The translations under genes and the position numbers were made by a program. The notes under the pieces were generated by a model. It ran no database searches and was not told the origin of the DNA. It saw only the letters and a program-made list of their open reading frames with translations. Of a stretch of 64,000 bases of DNA, positions 19,960 through 29,182 are shown piece by piece. The stretch is from NCBI RefSeq assembly GCF_006575665.1, contig NZ_CP041253.1, positions 4,963,501 to 5,027,500 of the forward strand. Direction: 5' to 3'. The stretch comes from Echinicola soli (lineage in GTDB: Bacteria; Bacteroidota; Bacteroidia; Cytophagales; Cyclobacteriaceae). Each line of letters begins with the position of its first letter. Within the stretch, counting starts at the first letter, position 1.

Positions 19960-21528
19960 TTAGAATTTATCAGTAATGTGAAAGAAGTCAACATCCACAT
20001 GGCCTCCCGGTGATTTGGTTGCGTAATTGAACAGCGCAAACCTGTATCCCATAAAATGGGGAAGGGTGTACTTCATTTTCAAGGTAGATCCGATGGGCTT
20101 CCACTCTTTTCCATCAAGGCTGTAGTGGAAGTTGGCCTCATCCCTGCGGTCGGTAAAGTCACAGGTGCCTTTCAGGTAGACTGATGTTGTGCTTATTGGT
20201 ACACGGTCGATCTCGTTGGCTTCTCCGGAATCGGCATTGACCATTACAATGGCCTTTTCGCCCTTCTCCACTTTCACCCCTACCTGCCCGTAATGCTTCT
20301 GGAGAAGCGCGAGACCTGCAAAGTCCCCTTCCTTCATTCCTGAAATGTCAATTTTGGTAATCCCTTCACACCTTGGGCCAATGGTCCGCTGCGTGAGGGT
20401 ATTTTTGGCCTCCATCAGTGAAGCGTCCACCCTCCCGGTCATCAATCGCAGGTAACCTTTCCTTTCTCTGACTGACCAAAAATCCGGATCCGGATTATGG
20501 TTCCACTGCCAGACCAAGGGCAAGTCCTCATCTTTTCTTTTCCGGTCAAAATCATCCGAAGCCACAATACCCGGGATCAGGCTTTTATTGGCGGGAAGAT
20601 CAAGCTGGTCAGGTACTTTTCCGTCCATGCCCAGGACTGGCCAGCCATCTTCCCATTTTACGGGCACCAAATAGGGAATCCTTCCTACTGCTCCATAATC
20701 ACGGAAAAGATAGGCATACCATTCTCCCCCTGGTGTGTCGATCAGTCCCCCTTGGGCCACTCCCTTGTCCTGTAGCATGACCCTGCCTTCATAGGGGCCC
20801 GTTATCTGATCTGCACGATGAACGATTACGGTTCTCATGCCGCCTTGGGGCCACGAGATATTGAAGAGGTAATATTTTCCATTTACGTTGAAAAGTTGTG
20901 ATCCTTCTGCGGGAAGCATCACATCAGGCCCGGAAGGAGCAGTGGCATTTTCGATCAGTACCCTCTCCGTACCTGGTTTTACTCCGGACAAATCTTCCTT
21001 CAGCTCCACCATGCTGAGTTTCCCCCCTCCCCAGATCATGTATATTTTGCCATCCTCATCAAAAAACAAGGTATGGTCATGATAGGAAGGCGAAAATGAA
21101 TGTGATTTCCAAGTGCCATGTTCCAGGTCCTTGGTGGTAAAAATATAGGTCTTGCCCGTAGTGGAAGAAAATGTACTCACATAATAGGTTCCATTATGAA
21201 ATCTCAGACAGCTTGCCCAAGATCCTGCGCCGTATGCATTTTTTCCATTCTCCAGGTTGATCGCATCCACTTCCCCCAATCGGTCGTAGGCATAATTCAC
21301 CAATTCCCAATTGACCAGGTCTTTGGAACGCATGATTGGGACACCCGGGCTCATATGCATCGTGGTGCTGCTCATATAATAAGTATCCGCGACACGGATC
21401 ATGGACATGTCCGGTACGTCGGCATGGATCAGGGGATTGCGAAACTCCCCATTTTGTTGAGCTAAGCTGGTCAGCCCCCAACTGAAGAGCAAGAAGAATG
21501 TCAAAAAGGACTGGGCAAACTTTCGCAT
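19960..21528 (-). CDS. GH43 xylosidase/arabinofuranosidase with C-terminal lectin-like domain
   Basis: The 522-residue protein has a signal peptide ending TSLAQ. The propeller starts NPLIHADVPDMSMIRVADTY, with Asp40 as base, Asp151 (YHDHTLFFDEDG) and Glu208 (PAEGSQLF). The C-terminal part (about 325-522, VASDDFDRKRKDEDLPLVWQ onward) matches the concanavalin-A-like domain of GH43 beta-xylosidases. The HADVPD...YYMSSTTMHMSPG signature is that of a GH43 group (subfamily 12-like, tentative) with xylosidase/arabinofuranosidase members. It starts 9 nt after the GH10 stop, so it is in the same transcript. Confidence 0.88.
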   Translation of the reverse strand: MRKFAQSFLTFFLLFSWGLTSLAQQNGEFRNPLIHADVPDMSMIRVADTYYMSSTTMHMSPGVPIMRSKDLVNWELVNYAYDRLGEVDAINLENGKNAYGAGSWASCLRFHNGTYYVSTFSSTTGKTYIFTTKDLEHGTWKSHSFSPSYHDHTLFFDEDGKIYMIWGGGKLSMVELKEDLSGVKPGTERVLIENATAPSGPDVMLPAEGSQLFNVNGKYYLFNISWPQGGMRTVIVHRADQITGPYEGRVMLQDKGVAQGGLIDTPGGEWYAYLFRDYGAVGRIPYLVPVKWEDGWPVLGMDGKVPDQLDLPANKSLIPGIVASDDFDRKRKDEDLPLVWQWNHNPDPDFWSVRERKGYLRLMTGRVDASLMEAKNTLTQRTIGPRCEGITKIDISGMKEGDFAGLALLQKHYGQVGVKVEKGEKAIVMVNADSGEANEIDRVPISTTSVYLKGTCDFTDRRDEANFHYSLDGKEWKPIGSTLKMKYTLPHFMGYRFALFNYATKSPGGHVDVDFFHITDKF

Positions 21529-21537
21529 GGTGCAGGT

Positions 21538-22692
21538 CTATTGTTGGTTTGATAATTTGATAATGTCAGAAACCACTTCCTTGGGCTTGTTTTCCCGATC
21601 AAACAAGAGAGGATAATCGGTCCTTCCGCGGATGGGCCAGCCATTCCTCCAGGAATGCTGGTCGGCCACTCCCCAAAGGGTGACCCTTGATATTTTATCT
21701 TGGTACTTTAGAAACAAGCCGAAAAACTCAAGATAGCGCGCATTGAAGGCATCCATTACCTCATCTGGCAATCCATCGGGAAAGGGATTCATTTTATCCT
21801 CGTAGTCAAAATTTTTGCTAACCTCCGCACCTTGGTCACCCCATGGTGAAGGAAGGACGGTGAGGTCCAGTTCGGTGACCATTACCTCCACTCCCAATCC
21901 GGCAAAGGCTTCAATGCTCTTTTCAAATTCCCCAATCTCTGGATGATGCAGGCCAATATGCCCTTGCATGCCAATACCATCGATTTTGACGCCTTCATTT
22001 TGAAGCTTTTTGACCATTCGCATTACCCCTTCCCTTTTCCCGGGCTCGGCCATGGAATAGTCATTATAATACAGCTTGGCCTCAGGATCAGCTTCATGGG
22101 CAAACTGGAAGGCCAGCTTGATAAAATCCTCGCCGATAATCTGGTGAAACTTGCTTTCCCTATAGCTGCCATCGTCCAGTATGGCCTCATTGACCACATC
22201 CCAAGTATCCACCCTGCCCTTATACCTTCCGACCACGGTATGGATATGCTTTTTCATCCGTGCAATCAGCACTTCCCGGGACACCTCTTTGCCCTCTTCG
22301 TCTGTAAAAAACCAAGGTGGTGCCTGGGAGTGCCAGATCAAGGTATGCCCATTGATGAGCTTGTTATTTTGCTCACCAAAATCCACAAATTGGTCGGCCA
22401 ATTCAAAGGTAAACTTCCCTTCCTCGGGCTGAAGGCGGCCACTCTTCATACAGTTTTCGGCCACAATGGCGTTGAACTGGTCCTTAATGATTCTGGTGGC
22501 GGCCGTATCCCTGCCTGTAATTTGCCAGGTATTCATGGCCGTGCCTATGGCAAATTTATCCTTGAATGTCTCTTTCAGCACACCGGGTGATTTTTCTATA
22601 GATCCTGCTGTTGTACTACAAGCCATAAGCTTTAGACAGATAAAACCGGTCAGAATAGGTATAATGCGATGTAAGATGGATCGAAATTGCAT
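21538..22692 (-). CDS. GH10 endo-beta-1,4-xylanase, lipoprotein
   Basis: The ATG at 22692 ([20 protein letters not shown]) is the start; upstream only a TTG is in frame. The lipobox LMACS gives Cys25, so the enzyme is probably membrane-anchored. The 384-residue GH10 barrel is uninterrupted: [22 protein letters not shown] with acid/base Glu169, [10 protein letters not shown] and VTELDLT with nucleophile Glu274. It cuts xylan or xylo-oligosaccharides internally. It is the first gene of the enzyme series and has a good promoter 150-185 nt upstream (22846-22877). Confidence 0.93.
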   Translation of the reverse strand: MQFRSILHRIIPILTGFICLKLMACSTTAGSIEKSPGVLKETFKDKFAIGTAMNTWQITGRDTAATRIIKDQFNAIVAENCMKSGRLQPEEGKFTFELADQFVDFGEQNNKLINGHTLIWHSQAPPWFFTDEEGKEVSREVLIARMKKHIHTVVGRYKGRVDTWDVVNEAILDDGSYRESKFHQIIGEDFIKLAFQFAHEADPEAKLYYNDYSMAEPGKREGVMRMVKKLQNEGVKIDGIGMQGHIGLHHPEIGEFEKSIEAFAGLGVEVMVTELDLTVLPSPWGDQGAEVSKNFDYEDKMNPFPDGLPDEVMDAFNARYLEFFGLFLKYQDKISRVTLWGVADQHSWRNGWPIRGRTDYPLLFDRENKPKEVVSDIIKLSNQQ

Positions 22693-22845
22693 ATTAATGG
22701 TTATTATAATGTTAAGTGAATGCACTTGAACCAAGCCAAGACCAACATGGATGGAAAATCAAGCTATATATTCAGCAATATGAGAGGTGGGTAGATCAAT
22801 GCGTGGTCAATATTTTTTTTGTTAATGAAAACTGACTATCTAAAT

Positions 22846-22877
22846 CAAAGGTAAAAGCAACAAAACACGATTCAAAC
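22846..22877 (-). promoter_or_regulatory. Bacteroidetes-type promoter of the GH10-led enzyme operon
   Basis: On the minus strand GTTTG is followed by 19 nt and then TACCTTTG, a match to the Bacteroidetes consensus TTTG-N19-TAnnTTTG. Transcription would start near 22838, giving a leader of about 145 nt before the GH10 start at 22692. This marks the enzyme genes as a separate transcript from the susCD operon. Confidence 0.65.
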
Positions 22878-23134
22878 TTCGATACACAACACAAACAACT
22901 GATTTACAGGTTATTAAAACAATCATTGCACTTATAAATCGTTTTTTATTCACGGTAAATGTCGGTAAGCCTCTTCTGTAGCCTATCGCAGTATATCTTA
23001 AAGCCCAAACCAAGTTCGTTTACGTCAAACCACTAACTATAAGCAACTTACATCACAACTTCTAAATCATCGGGTATAACTACTTGGAAGGCTGGATATA
23101 TCCCTTCATTAAAATCATTTCTATTTCCCCTATT

Positions 23135-23197
23135 AAAAAGGAGCAGAAGAAGCGGTACGTGAAACCCGTATCGAACACATACCACACTTCTTCTTCC
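23135..23197 (-). terminator. Possible terminator after the small secreted protein genes
   Basis: In minus-strand sense AGAAGAAG...GGTA is followed by an inverted TACC...CTTCTTCT and then CCTTTTT. The stem is interrupted and the loop is long, so support is moderate. Confidence 0.4.
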
Positions 23198-23226
23198 TAT
23201 AATTGGTTTAGGTTATCCTTCTAGTC

Positions 23227-23598
23227 TTACCACCCCCAACGAAGTGTTGCGGTGCCTGAAGTACCATTCCCTGCTAAGTAAACTGTGATTGTGTCCCAAT
23301 AGCGAGAGCTATTATACATGCTAGTATAGTTCGGGTCATTAGTTCCTTCATGGTAGAAGTACTCCCCGATCAAAATATCGCCATATGCTTGAACACTACC
23401 CATTCCTCCAGAATAAGGTGACCAATTGGCTTCAAGATGTATAAACGGACAGGTGTCATTTATATTAACTGTCATCATGGATGTAGTAATACTAGACCCA
23501 TTTACTGAAATCCCTTGTATAGGCGAGCGTTGAACATACGCATAGCTTACTGAGTAACAGAATAATAAAACGAATAAAATTAACGTTAGCTTTTTCAT
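23227..23598 (-). CDS. Small secreted protein, unknown function
   Basis: The 123-residue protein has a classic signal peptide (MKKLTLILFVLLFCYSVSYA). The mature part of about 103 residues is rich in Ser, Thr, Gly and Tyr and looks beta-stranded, with one Cys (NINDTCPFI) and an aromatic end RWGW. It resembles the neighbour at 23653-24027: both have an IN-x-x-C motif, a Tyr/Gly-rich middle, a MY-S-S motif about 30 residues from the end and a Trp terminus. I recognise no family. The gap to the neighbour is 54 nt, so they are probably co-transcribed, together with the foldase-like lipoprotein upstream. Confidence 0.75.
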   Translation of the reverse strand: MKKLTLILFVLLFCYSVSYAYVQRSPIQGISVNGSSITTSMMTVNINDTCPFIHLEANWSPYSGGMGSVQAYGDILIGEYFYHEGTNDPNYTSMYNSSRYWDTITVYLAGNGTSGTATLRWGW

Positions 23599-23652
23599 CA
23601 GAATTAAATTTTAGTTGTTAATTGATTTAAACTATTAAATTCATGAAATCTC

Positions 23653-24027
23653 TTACCAGTTTAGTTGACCATGTGCATATGCATTATTAGATGTCGCACT
23701 TAATGTCAATGTATACCATTGCCCCGTAAAAAGTTCTGTAGAGCTATACATGATTTGAGGTTCGGGATAACTCCAACCAGAGACTTCTGTTCCCGCCACA
23801 TATGAGCCTCCTTGTCTAAGGAATACGCTTCCTGAATATTGATAATCAGGATCTGCTCTATGAATCACATAATAAAAGCGTATTTCACAGTAATTGTTGA
23901 TGACCGCGACATCTGAATCTGCACTTACCCATGGCGTAGCCATTACACCTATACCATTATCATAAGCAAAACCACTTGAAAAGGCCATGAATACCATAGC
24001 AAACATTAAGATTAATTTTTTCATCAT
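23653..24027 (-). CDS. Small secreted protein, unknown function (paralogue)
   Basis: The 124-residue protein has a signal peptide (MMKKLILMFAMVFMAFSSGFA). The mature part of about 103 residues is Ser/Tyr/Gly-rich with a single Cys (INNYCEIRFYY) and ends HGQLNW. Predicted beta-strand alternation is strong (SVFLRQGGSYVAGTEVSGW, WYTLTLSATS). It looks like a diverged paralogue of the protein at 23227-23598. No catalytic motif is visible, so a structural, binding or surface role is more likely than an enzyme, but this is inference. It follows the SurA/PpiC-like gene by 99 nt. Confidence 0.75.
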   Translation of the reverse strand: MMKKLILMFAMVFMAFSSGFAYDNGIGVMATPWVSADSDVAVINNYCEIRFYYVIHRADPDYQYSGSVFLRQGGSYVAGTEVSGWSYPEPQIMYSSTELFTGQWYTLTLSATSNNAYAHGQLNW

Positions 24028-24126
24028 TTTTAGGTTTTAATTGTTAATAATTCATTAAAGCTTACTCTACTCTATAAATTGATCAATTGACTTTCTTATT
24101 GAATTGCCTTATTTTATTTGGGCAAC

Positions 24127-25731
24127 TTACAAATCCAATAGATTGACACTAATCGGGTAAATCTCTTCCAATACGGCGATCTGTTGGTCATACATGTTGC
24201 TCTCCTTTTCTTTCAAAAAGTTATGTTGGATTTGATTCCGAACTACAGGGAAAGGAATTGTAGCAGTACCGGATTTTGATAGCAATTTGACCAACCAATA
24301 GGACTCCCCCGCTTTAACAGGCATGGACAATTCTCCGGGGCATTGCTTGCTTACAGCCTCTATAATGGACATACTATATTGCTCATTAGGCATTTGAATT
24401 TTTATGGTTTCTATTTCGCCGATATTTTCTTTAGTTCTTTTTTCATGAAATTGGGTTTGCTCCTGCAACAATTGCCGGCTATCCATGGCCTGTTGAAAAT
24501 TAGAATATTTATAAACAGCAATCTTCGCCTCCCCAAAACACAGAAATTTTTCCTGTATACTTTCATAATATTCCTTCAGTTCACCTTCAGAAACTTTTAA
24601 TTCCCGGAAAATTTTTTCTTGTTTAAAATGGTGTACAAAAACTCCATTTTTCTTGTATTTAATCCAATGCAAATACTCCTCATTCTCTTCCATCCCCATC
24701 CCTTTAGCCTCATGAAGCAGGTATATACCAATCAAAAAGTTGCCCATCATCTTTTTCATATCATTAGGGTTTGACAATAGCCCCCTAAATACAGGCTGAT
24801 GATGGGAAAACTCTATAAAGTCGCTTGCTGTATAGGGAATTTTCTTACCTTCAAATCTATATTCCATCAATACTAATTCAGGATCTACACCTGGCCATTT
24901 TTTGACATCTGGATCAAACCTAGCAGCCATCTCCATAATGGCCTGCTTATTCATAATAGGATTTGCCTCCTTAAAAATCCGTTGTTGGCTCTCCCATATG
25001 TACTTTTCTTTCAAACCAAAAAGTAAATCCTGCTCAATAATGGACTTTTCTTGCTCATAAGGCCTTAAAGGTCCTCTTTTTGAGTCGGCAATATGGACAA
25101 TTAAAAATCCATTTAAAGTCTCCAATGGTCCAAAAACATCCCCAATATTCAATTGATCCACATTTTCAAGGTATATCCCAATTGGGTTAAATGGGTAGTG
25201 GGATGTGTATGTATAGGTTTTGATCCTTTCATCTGAATCAACTTCTTGCTTTAGAATGTTAAAACCTTCAATAGTATTTACTTCTACTTTAGGGTCAAGG
25301 TATTCCAAAAGCGTTTCCCTCGTAGGGATAAGTATCATCTCTATATCATATCCTAATTCTCTGCGCTTATAGGCTTTTTGAAGTGCTTCTTCATTGACCT
25401 TGAGATGCGGCTTTACCTTTTTATTCCATAGATAGCCATCTACAGTTGAAGCATAAAACCGTTCTAAATATTCCAGCTGTTTCTCCAATTTGGCTATTGT
25501 ATCGTACCTGTGGTCAATGGCAAAAGCTAATAGGTATCCTTCTTCGATCATCTTTTGATGGACGGCAGAATCGGATAAGCCCTCGTATTTCCCCGAGCCC
25601 TTTAAGTATCGATAGTCCTCCGGTGTCATGATATATTCACCAATTTCCAGAACAATGTCCCTATCTTTCTTTTCCCCGCATCCAAACATGATCAGAAATA
25701 GAGAATAGGTTAATGTAATTAGGTTTTTCAT
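24127..25731 (-). CDS. SurA/PpiC-like peptidyl-prolyl isomerase lipoprotein
   Basis: The 534-residue protein has a lipobox (LIMFGC, Cys18), so it is probably a periplasm-facing lipoprotein. It is rich in charged helices at the N-terminus, like SurA chaperones. Two parvulin-like stretches can be seen: DVFGPLETLNGFLIVHIADS (about residue 200) and CPGELSMPVKAGESYWLVKL (about 460), each matching the end of the rotamase domain where strands read G-x-h-x-x-V-x-x-x-x-G-y-h-h-h-x-h. The first domain looks more complete. Its place directly before two small secreted proteins suggests a dedicated folding or export helper. The match is to a superfamily, and isomerase activity is not certain. Confidence 0.65.
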   Translation of the reverse strand: MKNLITLTYSLFLIMFGCGEKKDRDIVLEIGEYIMTPEDYRYLKGSGKYEGLSDSAVHQKMIEEGYLLAFAIDHRYDTIAKLEKQLEYLERFYASTVDGYLWNKKVKPHLKVNEEALQKAYKRRELGYDIEMILIPTRETLLEYLDPKVEVNTIEGFNILKQEVDSDERIKTYTYTSHYPFNPIGIYLENVDQLNIGDVFGPLETLNGFLIVHIADSKRGPLRPYEQEKSIIEQDLLFGLKEKYIWESQQRIFKEANPIMNKQAIMEMAARFDPDVKKWPGVDPELVLMEYRFEGKKIPYTASDFIEFSHHQPVFRGLLSNPNDMKKMMGNFLIGIYLLHEAKGMGMEENEEYLHWIKYKKNGVFVHHFKQEKIFRELKVSEGELKEYYESIQEKFLCFGEAKIAVYKYSNFQQAMDSRQLLQEQTQFHEKRTKENIGEIETIKIQMPNEQYSMSIIEAVSKQCPGELSMPVKAGESYWLVKLLSKSGTATIPFPVVRNQIQHNFLKEKESNMYDQQIAVLEEIYPISVNLLDL

Positions 25732-25810
25732 GTGCTAAAAGTCATCAGTCTTTTCCAAATTTTCATATGCACAGCAAGCCATCAATGAACTTGATATCAT
25801 TGCTATCCGG

Positions 25811-25848
25811 AAAAAAGCCGGTGGCAGCCCCTTAAGTCCACCACCGGT
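25811..25848 (-). terminator. Rho-independent terminator of the susCD-GH10 operon
   Basis: In minus-strand sense ACCGGTGGTGG, a 13-nt loop region and CCACCGGC are followed by TTTTTT. The stem is GC-rich and starts 14 nt after the GH10 stop codon, so it ends the transcript coming from the tandem susCD genes. Confidence 0.85.
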
Positions 25849-25862
25849 AAATTCTATTTCCA

Positions 25863-28007
25863 CTATAGGCCCTGAAGCCCCTCCACAACCCCCGCATAAG
25901 CAGGTTTCCTGTTAAGGTTCAGGTCCCATAGTCCCTGTCGCTCACCTGGCAACCAATCGGCATCATCAGCACTGTCGGTAATGCCCCAGACGGTAATACC
26001 GTAGCGCTGCTGTTCAGGGACATGCTCTCGGTACATGTCGACCACATACTGATACATCTCTGCCTGTTGCTGCAACATTTCAGGTGTAGGCTCCGCCGTG
26101 TTCACCCGGACATCGAGTTCGGAAACCTTGATGAGCTTGCCTGTGGCTGCCAGCATTTCAAACATCATGGCTATATTCTGCTTGTTGGAATCAATGCCGA
26201 TGTGCATCTGTGTACCGATACCGTCCACTTGTGCGCCTTGGCTTTCCAGATAGGAGACATAGTCGATAATGCCCTGGCATTTGTCCAGGTTATATTCCAG
26301 GTTATAATCATTGATAAAATGCAGGTCATCAGGATTCCCATATTCCCTGGCCCACTGAAATGCCTTGACGGCGTAATCCTTGCCCATATAGTCCTGCCAA
26401 TAAAATTCATCAGCCGCTTTATCGGTCTTTCCTACCCCTGTTTTCAGTTCGTAGGGATTGACATCATCCATGGGCTCGTTGACCACATCCCAGGCTTTCA
26501 CATGATCGACACTGTTAACAACCATTTCGGTAATCCAACGTTCTAGTTCGCCCGAAACGATGCTTTCCTTTTCTTCAGGAGTTTTCTGTACCAAGGTGGT
26601 GGATCCCCCAGAGAGTGAGGCACTGCTCAGCACCACATTGTCGATATATACGGTCCCCGCATATTCTCCATAACTGACGATCAGTCTACTTCTATCGTCT
26701 GCCGTGGCGGTGGTGGTAAGTTCTACCTGCTGCCATTCCTGGGTGACCATTACTTGGCCAAATCCATTCGAGGAATAATCAGGACTTTGGAGTTCCGGCC
26801 GGATAATACCCTGGGCATCACCTTTTACCCAAAAGGACAATTTGTAAGCTTCTCCATTTTTCAGGGGCTCACCTAACTCATAGGAGGTCTGCACTTCCCA
26901 AAATCCACCCGTTACCGATGGATTGGTCACAAAGAAGGCCTTGCCTTCTCCACCAAAACCCAACCCATCCTCGGTAATGCCACGGGTAGAGTTGTTCCCC
27001 CAGCCTCCCCAGCCGGTGCCGGCCTCAAAATCCCCGTCCACGACAAGGTTATTGGTCATTGGTTCGCCATTGGGATTAAAGACATACAGGTTGTTGATAT
27101 CCAGGTAATGGGTGGCACCCGGCGTATAGCCCATATCAAATTTGATCTTAAACGTCTCCCCTTGGAAATCACTTACCCTAAACCGTATCTCCTTCCATGA
27201 CATGGAAGTCTGGAAAGTAGCCGAGGCAGTACCGGTGGACATCCAGTCGATTTCCGGTTCGTTGTTCTCCAGCCCTTCAAAGCTGATCCTTCCTTCCGCA
27301 TCCCTATCGGATTTGATATATGCGACTATCTCGTATTCGTTTCCGGGCTCAATGACAATCTCAGGAGTGACCAATTGGAGGTCTCCGGGAGCTGAAACGC
27401 TGGTGCCAGCAGTCAACTTAAAGGCTGGTGTTCCTAAGCCCATTCCTTCGTCTTCAGACAAGACCATATCACCATGACTCCCCCATTCAGTAAGGTCTCC
27501 GACCATGGCTCCGGAAAGATCAAGCTCATTGGCAAAAGCAGGGGAATTGACCACAAGAGGCTCCAATAGACCGTTCAGGTAACCTGCATTTTGATTGGCG
27601 TGCCAACAGAGCGTATGGCCATAAATGCTGGTTCCCGCCGCCGCCGCAGCTTCATACATGGCATTTACGCCATCCAGCAAAAGGCTGCCATCTGCCTGTA
27701 CGACAGCGCCATGTTTCATGCCATAACCAGCCGTGATTTCATTGAAATTGCTGTTGATCAAACGGTACATCACCCCTTTATCCGCATATTGGGACTGGCT
27801 TACTGCACCACCCAGCACAAAACTGGGATGGGCAGTGCTGTCCACATAGGATTTTAGGGGCAGATACGCATTCAATTCCTCCTGCATGGCAATACTCTCC
27901 GGTTTTTCCACTTGGTATTCATCCGTGGGCACATAGTCCACACAGGATGTACCGAGGCTTACAGCGAGTATTCCCAGTATATTGATATAGCTTGTTTTTA
28001 TGTTCAT
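25863..28007 (-). CDS. GH10 xylanase with carbohydrate-binding modules inserted in the barrel, lipoprotein
   Basis: The 714-residue protein has a lipobox (LGTSC, Cys22). The GH10 domain begins at about 45 (LKSYVDSTAHPSFVLGGAVS, GHTLCWHANQN) and is interrupted at about 155-470 by two CBM4/9-like beta-sandwiches (NELDLSGAMVGDLTEWGS ... and NNLVVDGDFEAGTGWGGW ... YIDNVVLSS). It then resumes with WDVVNEP (acid/base Glu511), INDYNLEYN, GIGTQMHIG and SELDVRV (nucleophile Glu630). This is the architecture of the Xyn10C/Xyn10A core xylanases of Prevotella and Bacteroides. It probably acts at the cell surface, making the first cuts in xylan for import by the SusC/D pairs. Confidence 0.93.
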   Translation of the reverse strand: MNIKTSYINILGILAVSLGTSCVDYVPTDEYQVEKPESIAMQEELNAYLPLKSYVDSTAHPSFVLGGAVSQSQYADKGVMYRLINSNFNEITAGYGMKHGAVVQADGSLLLDGVNAMYEAAAAAGTSIYGHTLCWHANQNAGYLNGLLEPLVVNSPAFANELDLSGAMVGDLTEWGSHGDMVLSEDEGMGLGTPAFKLTAGTSVSAPGDLQLVTPEIVIEPGNEYEIVAYIKSDRDAEGRISFEGLENNEPEIDWMSTGTASATFQTSMSWKEIRFRVSDFQGETFKIKFDMGYTPGATHYLDINNLYVFNPNGEPMTNNLVVDGDFEAGTGWGGWGNNSTRGITEDGLGFGGEGKAFFVTNPSVTGGFWEVQTSYELGEPLKNGEAYKLSFWVKGDAQGIIRPELQSPDYSSNGFGQVMVTQEWQQVELTTTATADDRSRLIVSYGEYAGTVYIDNVVLSSASLSGGSTTLVQKTPEEKESIVSGELERWITEMVVNSVDHVKAWDVVNEPMDDVNPYELKTGVGKTDKAADEFYWQDYMGKDYAVKAFQWAREYGNPDDLHFINDYNLEYNLDKCQGIIDYVSYLESQGAQVDGIGTQMHIGIDSNKQNIAMMFEMLAATGKLIKVSELDVRVNTAEPTPEMLQQQAEMYQYVVDMYREHVPEQQRYGITVWGITDSADDADWLPGERQGLWDLNLNRKPAYAGVVEGLQGL

Positions 28008-28104
28008 TGGTTATTGAGTTATTAGGTTACTGGTGAAATGTCCACAGTCCACTGTCAAACGGCCACGTTCGAGCCTACTAATTCATAATTCCTCATTATT
28101 AATT

Positions 28105-29129
28105 TTATTTGAGCACAGGGCTAAAGGTTTCCATCCCCACGCCACGGTCCCTGAGGACCAAGGTATCCACCGTGGCCACGTGTATTTGGTCCATGTCAAT
28201 CTCATATTCGAGGTATACTGCATCCCGGTCCTGGTTTCCCCAGCTGGCTTTCTCTCCATCTTTCACAAAGGTTCCTGTCCCAGTAGCCGTGTAGCCATCT
28301 TGGGCAGCAGATACGGTACAGCTTCCATCGTCAGCAAAGGTCAGTAGCAGGTCGGCGGTAACGTTCACTCCTCCTTCTCCGGTCAAGGTAAGCGGAAACA
28401 CCACTTCGGTCATGGATCGGGTTACCAATTCATTGATTTCATCATCCTCTACGTTTTCTTCATGTCGGACCACTGTTTCATCGATGATCGCTGGATTCTT
28501 TCCGGTAATAATATCCCTGCCCCGTCGCAGGTAATTGCCGTGCCATTCGTTTACATACTTTAGGGCATACAACGTAAAGTCCTTGGGAGCAGGGAACCAG
28601 TCATCTGCAATTGCCCTGTTGGGATTGTCCACCACCGGAGTGCCGGACAACACAGAATCCGCATTCATCACTTCTGTAATCTTTACAGGAAGCACAAAGG
28701 TTCTGTTCACTGCACGGGGATCGTTAAAAAATGCTCCGGTAAGCTGTACTTCCACTCCTCCGGCCACGGTGCCTTTGGGAATGGTGACTGTTTCGGAACT
28801 TAGTTGGTAAAATTCGGATGAAAGTACTTGGATTTCCTCCCCTCCTTCTTCGAACAGCAGTCCTTCGGCCAGGGATTCATCCACTTCTATCTGAACGGTT
28901 ACATCATTTGGCGAGGAATACCCCCCCCGGCGGTCACCATCAACTTGAATTTACCTTCATTGTCCAGAGAGGTGTCAAAAATATCCTCTCCAAAGGTGAT
29001 GGTCCTCACCGGAAACTGGTAGGCAAAATAAACCGTTTGATATTCAAAATCGGGAAATTCCCAATCCTCATTCTCGCAGGATGAAAATATCAAGACAATC
29101 GCTATAAATATATATGGTATTTTTTTCAT
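28105..29129 (-). pseudogene. DUF1735-type surface glycan-binding lipoprotein (XusE-like), frameshifted at G8
   Basis: From the ATG at 29129 (MKKIPYIFIAIVLIFSSCEN, Cys18 lipobox) the frame runs through a DUF1735-like domain to LMVTAGGG and then stops. The rest, YSSPNDVTVQIEVDESLAEG onward to the stop at 28105, is in the next frame and includes KYVNEWHGNYLRRGRD, typical of the C-terminal DUF4361-type domain. The break is at a run of eight G (28921-28928, C on the plus strand). Six or nine G would restore a protein of about 340 residues. By position (after susD, before the CBM-bearing GH10) it is the surface xylan-binding protein XusE. It could be a pseudogene, a phase-variable gene or a sequencing error. 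Confidence 0.85.
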
Positions 29130-29182
29130 TGTTTTTGAATTTAATTCACTTAAAAACCAGTTATGCTTAGCTTTCAAAATAA

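Larger units (their letters stand above)
22693..23226. other. Intergenic region between GH10 and small secreted protein gene
   Basis: This is 534 nt without a plausible gene. It holds the promoter of the GH10-led series (22846-22877) with a leader of about 145 nt, and near the other end a possible terminator for the small secreted protein operon (23135-23197). The rest is AT-rich and shows nothing further to me. Confidence 0.7.
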
